In this document: piece by piece, positions 50,901 to 60,365 of the stretch
Numbering within the stretch: the stretch's first letter is position 1
Layout of the letters: each line of letters begins with the position of its first letter
Source of the DNA: Silvibacterium bohemicum
Lineage (GTDB): Bacteria; Acidobacteriota; Terriglobia; Terriglobales; Acidobacteriaceae
Assembly (NCBI RefSeq): GCF_001006305.1
Contig: NZ_LBHJ01000003.1
Location: forward strand, 496,001-560,000
DNA: 64,000 bases
Direction of reading: 5' to 3'
Program-made: the position numbers and the translations under genes
Notes under the pieces: model-generated
The model's input: only the letters and a program-made list of their open reading frames with translations
Database searches by the model: none
Told to the model about the DNA's origin: nothing

Positions 50901-53650
50901 AAGTTCAGCTCAGGGTCCCCAGGTGCGTGGAAGAAAGCGTACGGTACGCCCTGGATCACATTGCTGTTGGCTTCGGAGAACGCGTCCTGGTAGTAGTTCG
51001 TCCAAGAAGGATCGGCAACATACTGCTCGCTGCCGCCCATATAGCTGGCCGGGCCGCTCACCGAGAAAGTAACGTTGTCGGCTGCGGTGGGCACGATATT
51101 GCCCTGCGCATCCTCAACCTCGGCGACGACGAAGGCCGCATCGGATCCGTTCGAAGTCCACTGAAAACTCGTGCCATCCGGCTTGAGAAGCTCCGGAACG
51201 GCGGTCAGCACGATCTTGTTTTCGGGACCGGCTGTGGTCCGCGAATCGGTTACACCTGCAACGACGTTATGATTCGCGTCGAGGCATTCCGCGGTGACCG
51301 TACCCGAAGCCCAGTTCACCGGCCAAGATACCTGGCCAGGCAAAATCGTAGAGTTTTGCGTAAGGTTGGAACTCGGATCGATGTCCCACGAATTCGGTAT
51401 CAGATCCGCCAGCCCCTCGCCTGTAACTGGATCCTTCGCCGCGCCGTTGATAAGCAGGCGCACCGAGGGACAATTGCTGAAGGCATTCTCCTGGATGGGC
51501 GTGCCCGGAGTGTATTCATAGGCACGATTCCAGTGATGGGCCAGGTGAACGACCGGCTGGACGGAGAAGGGAACCCAGTTGGCCTGATACATGTAGAAGA
51601 GGCCACGGGGAAACCTGTTCATGTCCACCGACGAATATCCCAGCGAGCGGACAAAGTTCGACATATTAGGCTGGTTCTGGAACTCCGCGTAGAGGCTCAC
51701 CTCACCCGGCGAATCGGCAAAATACCATTGCGCCATTCCCATGGTGTTGGCCGCCCTGCCATCGCGCCAGTCCTTCAAATAGGGCGCGGCGAACGCGAGT
51801 TCGAAATCCCAGGCCAGACCGCGGCCAGTTCCAACGTTATCCCAATACTCCGCTCCAAAAGCGGGGAATTGAGGATTGTTCTGCTTGTTTGAAACCTCGC
51901 AGCCTGCGCCATCGCACTCATTGATGTAGGCATACGAGGGAATTCCGGAGCGGGTCGCCTGTTTCCGTGGGTTGATGTTGTCCCATTCCACTCCCAGGTT
52001 TCCCAGGAAGTCCGCAAGGGTCGGATTGTTGCCGCCATTGTCTTCTTCCCAATCCAGAATCGAAGGATGGCTGCGGTCGCGGATGATCATGTCGCGATGC
52101 AGCTCTTCTTTGAGGGTGGTGTCGTCAGCTGAGGGGTCGGTGAAATTACCCTCACCGTCGCCGCTGGGCTGGTCGATCATGATACCGTAAGCATCCGCCG
52201 CTTCCACCAGTTCTTCGCTGCTGGTCGAGTGGCCGATACGAATCACATTGGCGCCCTGCGCCGCCTGCTGCGCGATATCGCGCCACACCTGCTCGTCCGG
52301 AACAGCGGAGCCGAGCGCCGGATAGTCGTAGCGTGCCGCGCCGCCCCACATGTATTGCTGGTGACCGTTGAAGTACGGGAAGTTGCTATCCCACGTGATG
52401 GTGCGGATACCAAGCGGACTCTGCGCCGAATCGACCACGACGCCGTTCACGCTGACGATGTGGTAGACCTTGTACATATACGGTGTTCCGAAGATCGAGT
52501 TGTTCGGATACCACAACGTCGGATTCGGAACCGTGATCATCTGCTGAAACATCGGCTGCGCTGTCGAAGGAAAGGTGTTCGGCGTCATCGGAGGCACCGA
52601 CTGCGTGACCGGCGGTGCGGTCACCACCACATTTCCCTTTGCGTCCACAATCTGCGTGGTCAGCGTAACCTGCTGCGCCGTCGTTGTCTCATTGAGGACG
52701 TTAGTCTGTACTTCGACTACAGCTGAGGCTGCGGTTGCGGTCGCTTCGGCCGCGGGAACTTCGGATACCGTTCCCACATACGTGCCCCAGGTCTTCTGAT
52801 TGGAGTACACGTTCAGGGGAATGTGTACAGGATTGGTGACATACAAAGAGACGTTTCGAAACAAACCGGCCATTGCCTGGCCGAAACGAAAGGCGCCGGA
52901 GAAACCGGGCTGTTCAAACCAGGAATCTCCCCTGGATACGTCCACGGCGATCACGTTGTCCGTGGCGCCATCGGTGTGCAGGTAAGGCGTGAGGTCGACA
53001 ACCACGGGAATGAATCCGACCACGTGCGTGGCCTGGGTGTTTGCCGCCACTGCGCTGATACCCGGAAGCAATGTGCCGTTGATGAATACCTGAACGCCGG
53101 TGTGCGCGCCCTCGATATTGAGCATGAACTTCTGGCCCGCATATTTGGGGTCTACCTTGAAGTGCAGGCGATACCAGTTCTCGTTGCCGGTCAGTGATCC
53201 CTGGCCGCCGCCCGATGTCTGGTTAATAAAAGTGCGCGGTACGTTCGCTTCATAAGGCAACCCAACCGGCTGCCACTTGGCAGTGGAGTCTGAGCTTTCC
53301 ACGAAGGACGGATTCGAATACTCCGTCGAGTTATTCGTATTTTCGAAGAGCCACTGGCTCTGCGGCGCGTTGGAGCCGGCGGTCGCATTCGATATATATT
53401 GCGGCACTCCGGCCGCCAGATTGATCGACATCCGCTGCGAGAGGGGCAGCGACGTCTCAATCTGCTGCGCCCGCGCCTGCGTCGAAAAGAACGCCGCGAA
53501 CAGGACGAGAAGCATGACGATGCCGGTTCGCGCCTCGCTCTTCAGGAGATACGAAGTCCGAAGATTCGCCGAAGGTTTTCGGACGGCATTCAGATTGCTA
53601 GGGGTTGGAGAAATGGTTATGTCGTGGGGAGGGCTGGCGACGATCTGCAT
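44984..53650 (-). CDS. giant secreted GH2-like / Ig / F5/8C / GH64 multidomain protein
   Basis: This 2,888-residue protein starts at the ATG at 53650, with AAGGAG 5-6 nt upstream; a hydrophobic signal segment is at about residues 44-62 after a long N-region. Residues about 60-900 are GH2-like: jelly-roll (WYRLHFKVDPKYAGQKFML), Ig-like part, and TIM barrel with RDRSHPSILDWEEDNGG near 521-538 and FGAEYWD near 600. Nine Ig-like modules follow, each with a YQW motif. Four F5/8C carbohydrate-binding modules (LALxxPxxxS...AVDGNLTTRW) start near 1234, 1838, 2062 and 2281. A DUF1566 module lies near 1395-1513 and a Gly/Asn linker near 1607-1635. The last 390 residues are a GH64 beta-1,3-glucanase-type domain (FDWYEFNN, TTQVDEFGLPLLLDVWG). 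Extracellular glucan degradation is likely. Confidence 0.9.
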   Translation of the reverse strand: MQIVASPPHDITISPTPSNLNAVRKPSANLRTSYLLKSEARTGIVMLLVLFAAFFSTQARAQQIETSLPLSQRMSINLAAGVPQYISNATAGSNAPQSQWLFENTNNSTEYSNPSFVESSDSTAKWQPVGLPYEANVPRTFINQTSGGGQGSLTGNENWYRLHFKVDPKYAGQKFMLNIEGAHTGVQVFINGTLLPGISAVAANTQATHVVGFIPVVVDLTPYLHTDGATDNVIAVDVSRGDSWFEQPGFSGAFRFGQAMAGLFRNVSLYVTNPVHIPLNVYSNQKTWGTYVGTVSEVPAAEATATAASAVVEVQTNVLNETTTAQQVTLTTQIVDAKGNVVVTAPPVTQSVPPMTPNTFPSTAQPMFQQMITVPNPTLWYPNNSIFGTPYMYKVYHIVSVNGVVVDSAQSPLGIRTITWDSNFPYFNGHQQYMWGGAARYDYPALGSAVPDEQVWRDIAQQAAQGANVIRIGHSTSSEELVEAADAYGIMIDQPSGDGEGNFTDPSADDTTLKEELHRDMIIRDRSHPSILDWEEDNGGNNPTLADFLGNLGVEWDNINPRKQATRSGIPSYAYINECDGAGCEVSNKQNNPQFPAFGAEYWDNVGTGRGLAWDFELAFAAPYLKDWRDGRAANTMGMAQWYFADSPGEVSLYAEFQNQPNMSNFVRSLGYSSVDMNRFPRGLFYMYQANWVPFSVQPVVHLAHHWNRAYEYTPGTPIQENAFSNCPSVRLLINGAAKDPVTGEGLADLIPNSWDIDPSSNLTQNSTILPGQVSWPVNWASGTVTAECLDANHNVVAGVTDSRTTAGPENKIVLTAVPELLKPDGTSFQWTSNGSDAAFVVAEVEDAQGNIVPTAADNVTFSVSGPASYMGGSEQYVADPSWTNYYQDAFSEANSNVIQGVPYAFFHAPGDPELNFEGGLTKIALRSTFTPGTVTVTATAPGLLPGTVQLTSVTPPAPVQSQAPSIIVPPVSTSTTIGFPATFTVAASGSGTLTYQWFVNGGMVSGATDTTFVTSAATAAENNESITVVVSSSFGTVTSNPVTLTVSAPAKVAITTQPVSQIAVVGQSATLTVVASGSPEINYQWFENGTPVASGPQNSYTTPVLTAAGTQNFYVIVSNPLNQVQSSTAVLTVNAATPVSITTSPIGEIVATNQPVQLTATVAGSSPYTYQWQFTPAGGATTILASNTSLSNTDSYTVPAMSAANVGAYTVMVNNAAGVPATSAAAQLTLAPPGINLALDKPATSSSTQNACGDGTTAPPFSGVNCLGPENAVDGNLGTRWGSATAGAAPTPPVAGIDPSWLQVDLGSVQSFNTVIINWENAYATQYQILYTSADPATNPTWNVAKTNDTGLGGTETLNFPTVQGRYIRMQGIQRATQYGYSMYEFQVYDVPQCGDASERFTVNSSNQNLVFDNLLGLTWTRTVQTDTAPGSQFTGINAASYCSSINMRLPSQAEALSISGNNNASCAFPGVWSSWTSTVNPNDSTETAIVNFDGTSTWNVTNNFPGATLCDAGTSAAQPPAIQTPPQPATVTVGTAATFTVAASGVPAPTYQWLENGTPIQGATGATYITPLTADTDNGELFSVAVTNGSGTITSNAVSLTVSDTPTGGNGGGNNGGGNNGGGNNGGGNNGGGAAAVPVIALPPVNQSVAVGATATFTVDATGGAPYTYQWLQNGVAVPNATSAVFTTPVLAASASGQQYSVTVTNSAGNVTSTAATLTVTAGSAAPVITAQPASQSAAIGANATFTVNFTGAAPFTYQWFKNGTAIQGATAASFTTPALAATDNGEQYSVTVSNPAGSVTSTVADLTVSAAGIDNTNSTDTAVTGFGTGPVPTGANLALNWPTTSSGNESAAYPPTQATDGNLTTRWSSSFEDPTWIQVDLGSVQPIGQVVLRWERAHGLVYQIQTSTDAVNWTTAFLQTNGAGGAENLVFSTTNARYVRMYGTERSSQYGYSVFEFEIYGPVLPTIVTQPVSQTVVDGAQAQFSVVANGNGPLSYQWMLNGTALQGATNTSYTIPATSLSDSGSIFNVMVTNASGSTKSAAASLTVTDPTSTTPGVAVNLALGKTATSSGNESSALGPENAVDGNLTTRWSSAFTDNQWIQIDLGSPMTINQAVLRWQTAYGLVYQIQVSSDEQTWTTVYTQNNGKGGQETLDFPSVTARYIRMIGTKRATVYGYSLWEFEVYGASAPLIATQPASQTVNAGNTATFSVSADGNGPFTYQWLRNGVAIPNATAASYITQVLESGDNGSIFTVAVTNGSGTATSTQATLTVNSVTPTSPNLALNQPVAESAGQNDALYGPAFAVDGNLTTRWSSAFVDPSWIRVDLGTAQTINQVILHWQTAYGKVYQIQVSPDAQNWATVFTQPAGKGGVENITFTPVSARYVRMYGTTRATPYGYSLFEFDVYGPVTAPTIATEPASVTANVGATATFTVVAGGDGPFTYQWLKNGVAITNATSASYITPTLAATDNGEQFSVTVGNPSGTVNSTAATLTVNNSGAGYTIYPGFIGVDLNNNTNGAWANNQIYVTVIGMDPANGKFAYLNFDGTIVDFTLNDAAAANHLTGPDGKSYGNYSFTLAQSTLLKIPTFQSARAYISLGNPLYVQVNGDGNGNVTGYAGPNPQNGTDPNINTHFDWYEFNNQNGIFINTTQVDEFGLPLLLDVWGSGATFHQQVGITESIAQIDSEFTSEVPAQFQPPTMSNLRIFSPAKLSLGTGGANANYFASYIASAWAQWSTTPLVLTLNGRQFSGTASGSTLTFTEINPAAANAGETFLVQQPSTQDILECAGTMATGVSGSTAQQQDENAKQLQLENQICSATNRGVLLNPANWASVPAYYQSTPANFYAQFWHKHSVGGLAYGFSYDDNNNQSTTITTGQPEHMAFGIGW

Positions 53651-54389
53651 GAAGCTCCTTTATCACTCGCAGCGTTCAGTGCCCATGTTCCGGCACCTGC
53701 ACAGTTGGTAAAAGACAGCTGGGAAAGACTTATTACTATGGTAATGTCGGGGCGGTGGGACATACTCACCCTAGGGGAGGGACTCAAGGTATACAAGCAT
53801 GCTACGGTATCGAATCAAAAATGTTAAATAAGTAATCTAAATTCTGTCAGTTACAGTCCATTCACATAATGTATGCTACGTTGATGTTACGTTTTTTCAA
53901 CGTTATTTCCGACCCGCTTATGTGTTAGTTATCGCGGTTACTTTTGTGCGTCATAACATCGCGCCTAAGCTTTTCCATGAATCCGGAACCCGCAGGCGAA
54001 CAGTGCGATTTGTCGCGTGACCGGGATCATCGGGATATCCAAGTTGTCACCCTCAACGCCGGTCGACGGCCAGGCGGTAGGAAAGACTTACAGACTCTCG
54101 CTTCATCGTGCGCATCAGGCGGATGCATCCAGCACCGCAAACGTCGAATCATCTGCTCCTGGGAACTGCCTTGGAGTATCGATCTTCGATCCGGAGCAGG
54201 GGATCTGCCGCAACGAGAATCCCGACCGCGATGTCGGCGGTATTGCGGGAATATGAAAGCAACTTTCGGGTTTTAGACAAATCAGTCCGTATTTTCCTGT
54301 TGTTTTACCGATATGTGGTTCTTTGCCTGGAAGCGGAAAGCTCGAATTCCGGTCTCTCTCCAGCCTTGCGTTTGAAAGGTTCGAAATCG
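53651..54389. promoter_or_regulatory. long divergent region between giant protein and membrane-bound regulator candidate
   Basis: This 739-bp gap is AT-rich at 53810-53900. An inverted repeat ACGTTGA (53878-53884) / TCAACGT (53897-53903) with a 12-bp spacer is a possible operator. Short open frames within it have no protein character. Promoters for both divergent genes must lie here. Confidence 0.45.
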
Positions 54390-55745
54390 ATGGACACTCG
54401 CACTCCCGTGGCAGGAACGGTCGAAGTCTTGGAAGATGAGCTCACACAGGAATCGACGCGACGGGAAGTTCTTCAGCAGCTTGATCGCATTACGGGCAGT
54501 TTGCATTTTCGAAATAGCAAGCGCTACCCCTCTTTCCTGCGCTACATCGTCTACGAAGCGTTGGCCGGAAGAGCCGAAGTGTTGAAGGAAAGAACCCTCG
54601 GAACCTGTGTCTTAGGCCGCGCCGCCGACTACGATACGAACCTGGATCCGGTGGTGCGCATTACCGCCGGGGAAGTCCGAAAACGGATCGCGCAGTATTA
54701 CCAGTCGCCCGGACATGAACACGAGCTGCGCATCGAGATACCGCGGGGTTCTTACGCTCCTCGCTTCTTTCGTCCGTCGTACATCGTTGGGGATGGTGTT
54801 CCAAACGAGGCGGAGGGTTTTCAGGAAGACCCGGAGGATCAGCAAGCCGCGCCCGTTTCCGTGGCGCCCCTTGTGATTCATGCCGCGGAGATCAGCCGGC
54901 CAACTCTCCCAGCGGTCCCGTTTCCTGAGCTTCGCCCATCTCGGGATGGCGTGCACCTCGCCGTGATTTACTCGGCCCTGTTTGTCCTGCTTGTGGGGTG
55001 GGGCGTGTCCGTGTGGCGGGCATCCGTCAATGCGCGGCTGACGCCCGGCGTCTCTTTTTTCTGGGGAAAGACGCTGCATTCGCCTGAGCCCACCCTGATC
55101 GTCCTCGGCGTCCACTCCTTCGACGAGCATGGGACCGATATCTCTGCGCTCAGCCACGCCAGCATGCCGCGCCCGGAGCAGACACTGCTCTTCGCCATGA
55201 CCCGATCCGACATGGTTCATCTGAGCGACCTCACCAGTTATGGAGAAGTGGTGAAATTACTCACTGGCCATGCTCATCCCTTTCACACCCAGGGAGCGGC
55301 GGACACCACACTCGAACAGCTGCGCCGCGGACCTTTTCTGCTAATCGGCGGCGGTAATAATCTCTGGACCAGGAGATTGACCCAGGATCTGCGCTTTCGT
55401 TTCACATCCCTGAACGGGCGCGATAACGTCATTCAAGACAACCAGCATCCGGCCGCTGTCTGGACTTTGGATGTCACGCGAAACGCGCTGGCCAACTCCC
55501 GGGACTACGGCCTGATCAGCTGCTTCTTCGATCCCCAGACCGAGCAGAATGTGATCCTCGCCGCCGGCATCGGCAAAAGTGGGACGGAGGCCGCTGTCGA
55601 CTTTCTCACCAGCGAAAAAGGTTTGGACGCCTGGTTCCAGTCCGCGCATCCACCATCGGGCGCGAACCTGCAGGTCGTGGTTTCAACCGACGTCATCGAA
55701 GGCCAGCACGGACCGCCCCACGTTGTCGCGTCTTATATATGGTAG
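54390..55745 (+). CDS. single-pass membrane protein with acidobacterial N-terminal domain (possible regulator)
   Basis: The protein has 451 residues. The ATG at 54390 has AAAGG about 11-12 nt upstream; extending upstream adds junk sequence. Residues 25-130 are a helical domain I associate with Acidobacteria: LHFRNSKRYPSFLRYIVYEA, LKERTLGTCVLGRAADYDT, DPVVRITAGEVRKRIAQYY, EIPRGSYAPRF. It recalls a winged-helix layout but I cannot prove DNA binding. One transmembrane helix lies near 188-208 (LAVIYSALFVLLVGWGVSVW), followed by an outer domain of about 240 residues. Divergent from the giant glucanase gene, it might sense its substrate. Confidence 0.75.
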   Translation: MDTRTPVAGTVEVLEDELTQESTRREVLQQLDRITGSLHFRNSKRYPSFLRYIVYEALAGRAEVLKERTLGTCVLGRAADYDTNLDPVVRITAGEVRKRIAQYYQSPGHEHELRIEIPRGSYAPRFFRPSYIVGDGVPNEAEGFQEDPEDQQAAPVSVAPLVIHAAEISRPTLPAVPFPELRPSRDGVHLAVIYSALFVLLVGWGVSVWRASVNARLTPGVSFFWGKTLHSPEPTLIVLGVHSFDEHGTDISALSHASMPRPEQTLLFAMTRSDMVHLSDLTSYGEVVKLLTGHAHPFHTQGAADTTLEQLRRGPFLLIGGGNNLWTRRLTQDLRFRFTSLNGRDNVIQDNQHPAAVWTLDVTRNALANSRDYGLISCFFDPQTEQNVILAAGIGKSGTEAAVDFLTSEKGLDAWFQSAHPPSGANLQVVVSTDVIEGQHGPPHVVASYIW

Positions 55746-55809
55746 CGCCGGGCTGGTAGCGTGGACGAACAGCACTGCGGGCCCATCAAACCCGTGGTCG
55801 AGGAGGAGT

Positions 55810-56700
55810 CTACGCAAGCGCCCGATTCATGTTGCTGATGGCCTCGTCGATCTCCTGCGTGCTCTTGAATCCGACCGTGGCACAGTCCACTCCCGCATTC
55901 CGGAAAGCGAAGTTCATCGCCTTCGCGCGGTCGTCGTGGCTGTTCTGGAACTGACCTCCGCCGCATAGCTTCATTCCGATTACACCCAGCCCTTCTTTTT
56001 TCAGCTGGTGGATATGATCGACCACCTCGCTTACGTTATCGGGGTGGTTGGTGTCCTCGTAGGTCGGTCCGTCCATGCGCGCCCCGTTGTGGTTGATGCG
56101 GATCAAGCCCACATCGAGCCATTGGGTGCCCGGCATCTGACGCAGCGCCGGCAGTCCGTGCACCGAGGCGCCATGCGTGCGGATGACCCCGCTTCGCTGC
56201 GCTTCGAGGATACCGTCCTGCCAGCGTTTGGTGGTCTCCGGCCAGTCGGCCGTGTGCTGCCAATGCAGCAGCATGATGTCGAAGTACTCGGTTTGGGAGA
56301 TACGCCGCAGCTCGTCGAACTTGGCTCGAGCGTCCGTGCCTTGGTGAAACGTAGAGACCTTGCTCATCAGGGTGTAGCTATCGCGCGGTAAACCTTTCAG
56401 AGCCTCGCCCAGCATGCCCGGCGTCTGGTAGGCCTCAGCCGTTTCGAAGAAGCGAATGCCGCGATCATACGCATAATGGATCAGCCGCGTGAATTCCTGT
56501 TGCCCCAGAGCGACTTGCACGGCGCCGCTGTCCGTCCCGGTTCCAAAGGCCAGCCGCGTCACTCCCACCTTGGAACGGCCCAGCACCACGGTATCGGTCG
56601 CGGTGCGCGTGGTGGCGCCCAGCGGAAGAGTTCCTGCCGCCGCCATAGCTCCCGCAGCCAGACCTGTTTTGAGGAAATCACGCCGTGTCGTTGGACTCAT
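55810..56700 (-). CDS. Tat-exported aldo/keto reductase
   Basis: This 296-residue protein has an N-terminal twin-arginine signal (TTRRDFLKTGLAAGAMAAAG). An aldo/keto-reductase barrel follows: VTRLAFGTGT, FFETAEAYQTPGMLGEAL (the catalytic Asp region reads FET rather than FDT, Tyr kept), YTLMSKVS (catalytic Lys), DIMLLHWQHT (His), and VDCATVGFKSTQEIDEAI. A periplasmic NAD(P)-dependent reductase is unusual, since cofactor is not free there; a flavin- or tightly-bound-cofactor mode is possible. It is convergent with the gene at 54390-55745. Confidence 0.87.
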   Translation of the reverse strand: MSPTTRRDFLKTGLAAGAMAAAGTLPLGATTRTATDTVVLGRSKVGVTRLAFGTGTDSGAVQVALGQQEFTRLIHYAYDRGIRFFETAEAYQTPGMLGEALKGLPRDSYTLMSKVSTFHQGTDARAKFDELRRISQTEYFDIMLLHWQHTADWPETTKRWQDGILEAQRSGVIRTHGASVHGLPALRQMPGTQWLDVGLIRINHNGARMDGPTYEDTNHPDNVSEVVDHIHQLKKEGLGVIGMKLCGGGQFQNSHDDRAKAMNFAFRNAGVDCATVGFKSTQEIDEAISNMNRALA

Positions 56701-57062
56701 TTTTGACCTCCGCAGCTCGAGCCGATGGGCGAGCTGGATGATGGGATGTTAGCACGCTCAGGTGACATTGAAAGCAATAGACCCGCATCGATCATATGTA
56801 TGTTTCATTGGACGGCAGCGCTCTTCGTATACTCACTGAAACCACCATTACAGCCGAGGTCCAGTGCCCTTTGGGTTATGAACCCCCCAAAAGCGCTCTG
56901 ACTTGAATTGCTGACGAAAAGCCGACTTATGAGGAGTAAGCCGATTATGGCTGCAGAAAACTCGTCTTGCGAAGGGCTCGACACTCTGGGTTACATCCCT
57001 TTTCAAACTTCCGCATTGCTGACAACTGCTCGCGCGTTGAGTATGTTGTAAAGGATTCGGCC
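56701..57062. other. intergenic region with short direct-repeat copy
   Basis: This 362-bp gap lies between the aldo/keto reductase and the DUF3592 gene. It contains GCCGACTTATGAGGAGTAA at 56921-56939, which recurs with one difference (GCCGACTTGTGAGGAGTAA) at 58076-58094 in the same orientation. Nothing coding is apparent. Confidence 0.45.
56921..56939 (+). repeat. 19-bp direct repeat, copy 1
   Basis: GCCGACTTATGAGGAGTAA; matches 18 of 19 positions of the copy at 58076-58094. The two copies flank the DUF3592 gene, 1,155 bp apart. Confidence 0.6.
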
Positions 57063-57458
57063 ATGATGACAAAACTCTGGGAACGCGTGCGCGGCTACGA
57101 CAAATGGATCGAAACCGCCGCAACCTTTGAAGCTGCAAAAGTCCAAAAAACGCCCCATAATGGGCGCGATGGCAGCGTTAGCTATACCTACAACTCGCTT
57201 GACACGATCTCATGGACAGATCAGAGCGGGGCAACTCACCGCGCAGAATTTAAAGTCCCCGATGACTCCCCGATCTATCAGCTGGTCGATAGAAACCAGG
57301 CCACGATACGGTACGATCCCGATCAACCAGATCGCTTCTATTATCCGGATCTTTTTCGCACACGCATAGCCACTGTTCTGCAACGAATTGGATACACCAT
57401 TCTCTTTTTGGTGATCCTCTCCCTATTTATCGCGTTGAATAGCTGGCTTAGCCGCTGA
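57063..57458 (+). CDS. DUF3592-like membrane protein
   Basis: This 131-residue protein has two adjacent ATGs at 57063 and 57066. The body (DGSVSYTYNSLDTISWTDQSG, AEFKVPDDSPIYQLVDRNQATIRYDPDQPDRFYYPD) follows the DUF3592 pattern, where a YDPxxPxxxxxP segment is diagnostic. One transmembrane helix (ATVLQRIGYTILFLVILSLFIAL) is at the C-terminus, unlike members with a helix at each end. Function unknown. It is isolated, with large gaps on both sides and short direct repeats flanking it. Confidence 0.72.
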   Translation: MMTKLWERVRGYDKWIETAATFEAAKVQKTPHNGRDGSVSYTYNSLDTISWTDQSGATHRAEFKVPDDSPIYQLVDRNQATIRYDPDQPDRFYYPDLFRTRIATVLQRIGYTILFLVILSLFIALNSWLSR

Positions 57459-57645
57459 CGGCACAATACGAGCGCAGTGCCAATGCTAGAAGATTACTCC
57501 TGATAAACGCCCTTATCGTCACCTGAACGCATTCACGTCGGCGACAAGAGATACAGAAGGGTGACGGTGAACCGCCTAACCGAAACCAAAAAAATACTTG
57601 GCGCATAACTAGGCGCTAACTCGCTAAAATAGAGAGAGAGAGAAC

Positions 57646-57694
57646 AAAAGGACCGCTTCCTGGGCTGCTCAACGAACCACGGCACGGTCCTTTT
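57646..57694 (+). terminator. terminator-like hairpin, possible small RNA end
   Basis: AAAAGGACCG at 57646-57655 pairs with CGGTCCTTTT at 57685-57694 around 29 nt. A- and T-tracts flank the stem, so either direction could terminate. It lies nearly 190 bp after the DUF3592 stop. Confidence 0.5.
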
Positions 57695-58075
57695 CCATTT
57701 CCGGCATACCGGTTCACCAAAAGAGGAAGACCAACGCACATCATCGCGCTCTGCGAATACCCTCTGCTCGATGGAGGCCTCTGCCGCCGGCGCCTCTTCG
57801 CACCGGATCTCTTTGCCATCGCCATAAACCTAAGTCGAGCCCCCTCAATGACCGAACTGCAACCCGAACGGAATCAATCACCGCAGTCGACATAGCACAT
57901 TCTTAAGGACATTTCTGAAAACCGCATGGAGTGAATGAGTTACAGCCAGCCAAAGGAATGAAAGCCCAATAAAATCAATGACTGGGTCAAAACCCTCTTA
58001 AATTTTTCACGGAAATCACAACGCTGAGCCACTCGCGCCAGAGCCTGCTGAAGTCGCGATCGTTACTTCCGAGAG

Positions 58076-58094
58076 GCCGACTTGTGAGGAGTAA
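58076..58094 (+). repeat. 19-bp direct repeat, copy 2
   Basis: GCCGACTTGTGAGGAGTAA; same orientation as copy 1 at 56921-56939, one base different. Confidence 0.6.
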
Positions 58095-58214
58095 CCTACG
58101 ACTTTCCGTTACTGGGGAATTCGAGGATTGCTTCTCCGTGAAGTTCTTCGTCGATTTTCTGGAGTTGAGGAATGAAGTTATCGATTTTTGCGACGAATAA
58201 ATGTTCCATCGGCG

Positions 58215-58243
58215 CTGCAAGCGGCCTTCGCAACCGCTTGCAG
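58215..58243 (-). terminator. hairpin downstream of htpG
   Basis: CTGCAAGCGG (58215-58224) and CCGCTTGCAG (58234-58243) form a perfect 10-bp stem with a 9-nt loop, 19 bp past the htpG stop. No strong U-tract follows on the minus strand, so termination efficiency is uncertain. Confidence 0.6.
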
Positions 58244-58261
58244 CTGACCGTTTGCCGCCCG

Positions 58262-60127
<1,866 letters not shown>

Positions 60128-60365
60128 AACAAATTAATTATGGCGAAAATCAGCATTTTTTGCAGCCGAGGGCTGCCGCTTCCGATGAAAGTCACGCACC
60201 AACGCCGGTGAGCATGCGAGGCGCTCCCTCACCAACGATTGGTGTCAGGGTTCGTTTGTAGCCCGTGGTCAGCCGTCGGGCGCGTCATCCGCATCATTGG
60301 AGAAGCAGGGCATTCATTGAGACGCAATATCGCTGCGCTATAGCCTCGGTTCTCATACTGGGCAA

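Larger units (their letters stand above)
57459..58261. other. 803-bp intergenic region with hairpins and a GA repeat
   Basis: No convincing gene. It contains a GA dinucleotide tract at 57631-57642, a hairpin at 57646-57694, the second direct-repeat copy at 58076-58094, and a hairpin at 58215-58243 just after the htpG stop. Short minus-strand open frames look like noise. Confidence 0.5.

Noticed and set aside
56848-57138. 96-codon minus-strand open frame next to the DUF3592 gene
   Set aside because: Biased Arg/Ser/Cys-rich composition, overlaps the DUF3592 start, no recognisable motif.
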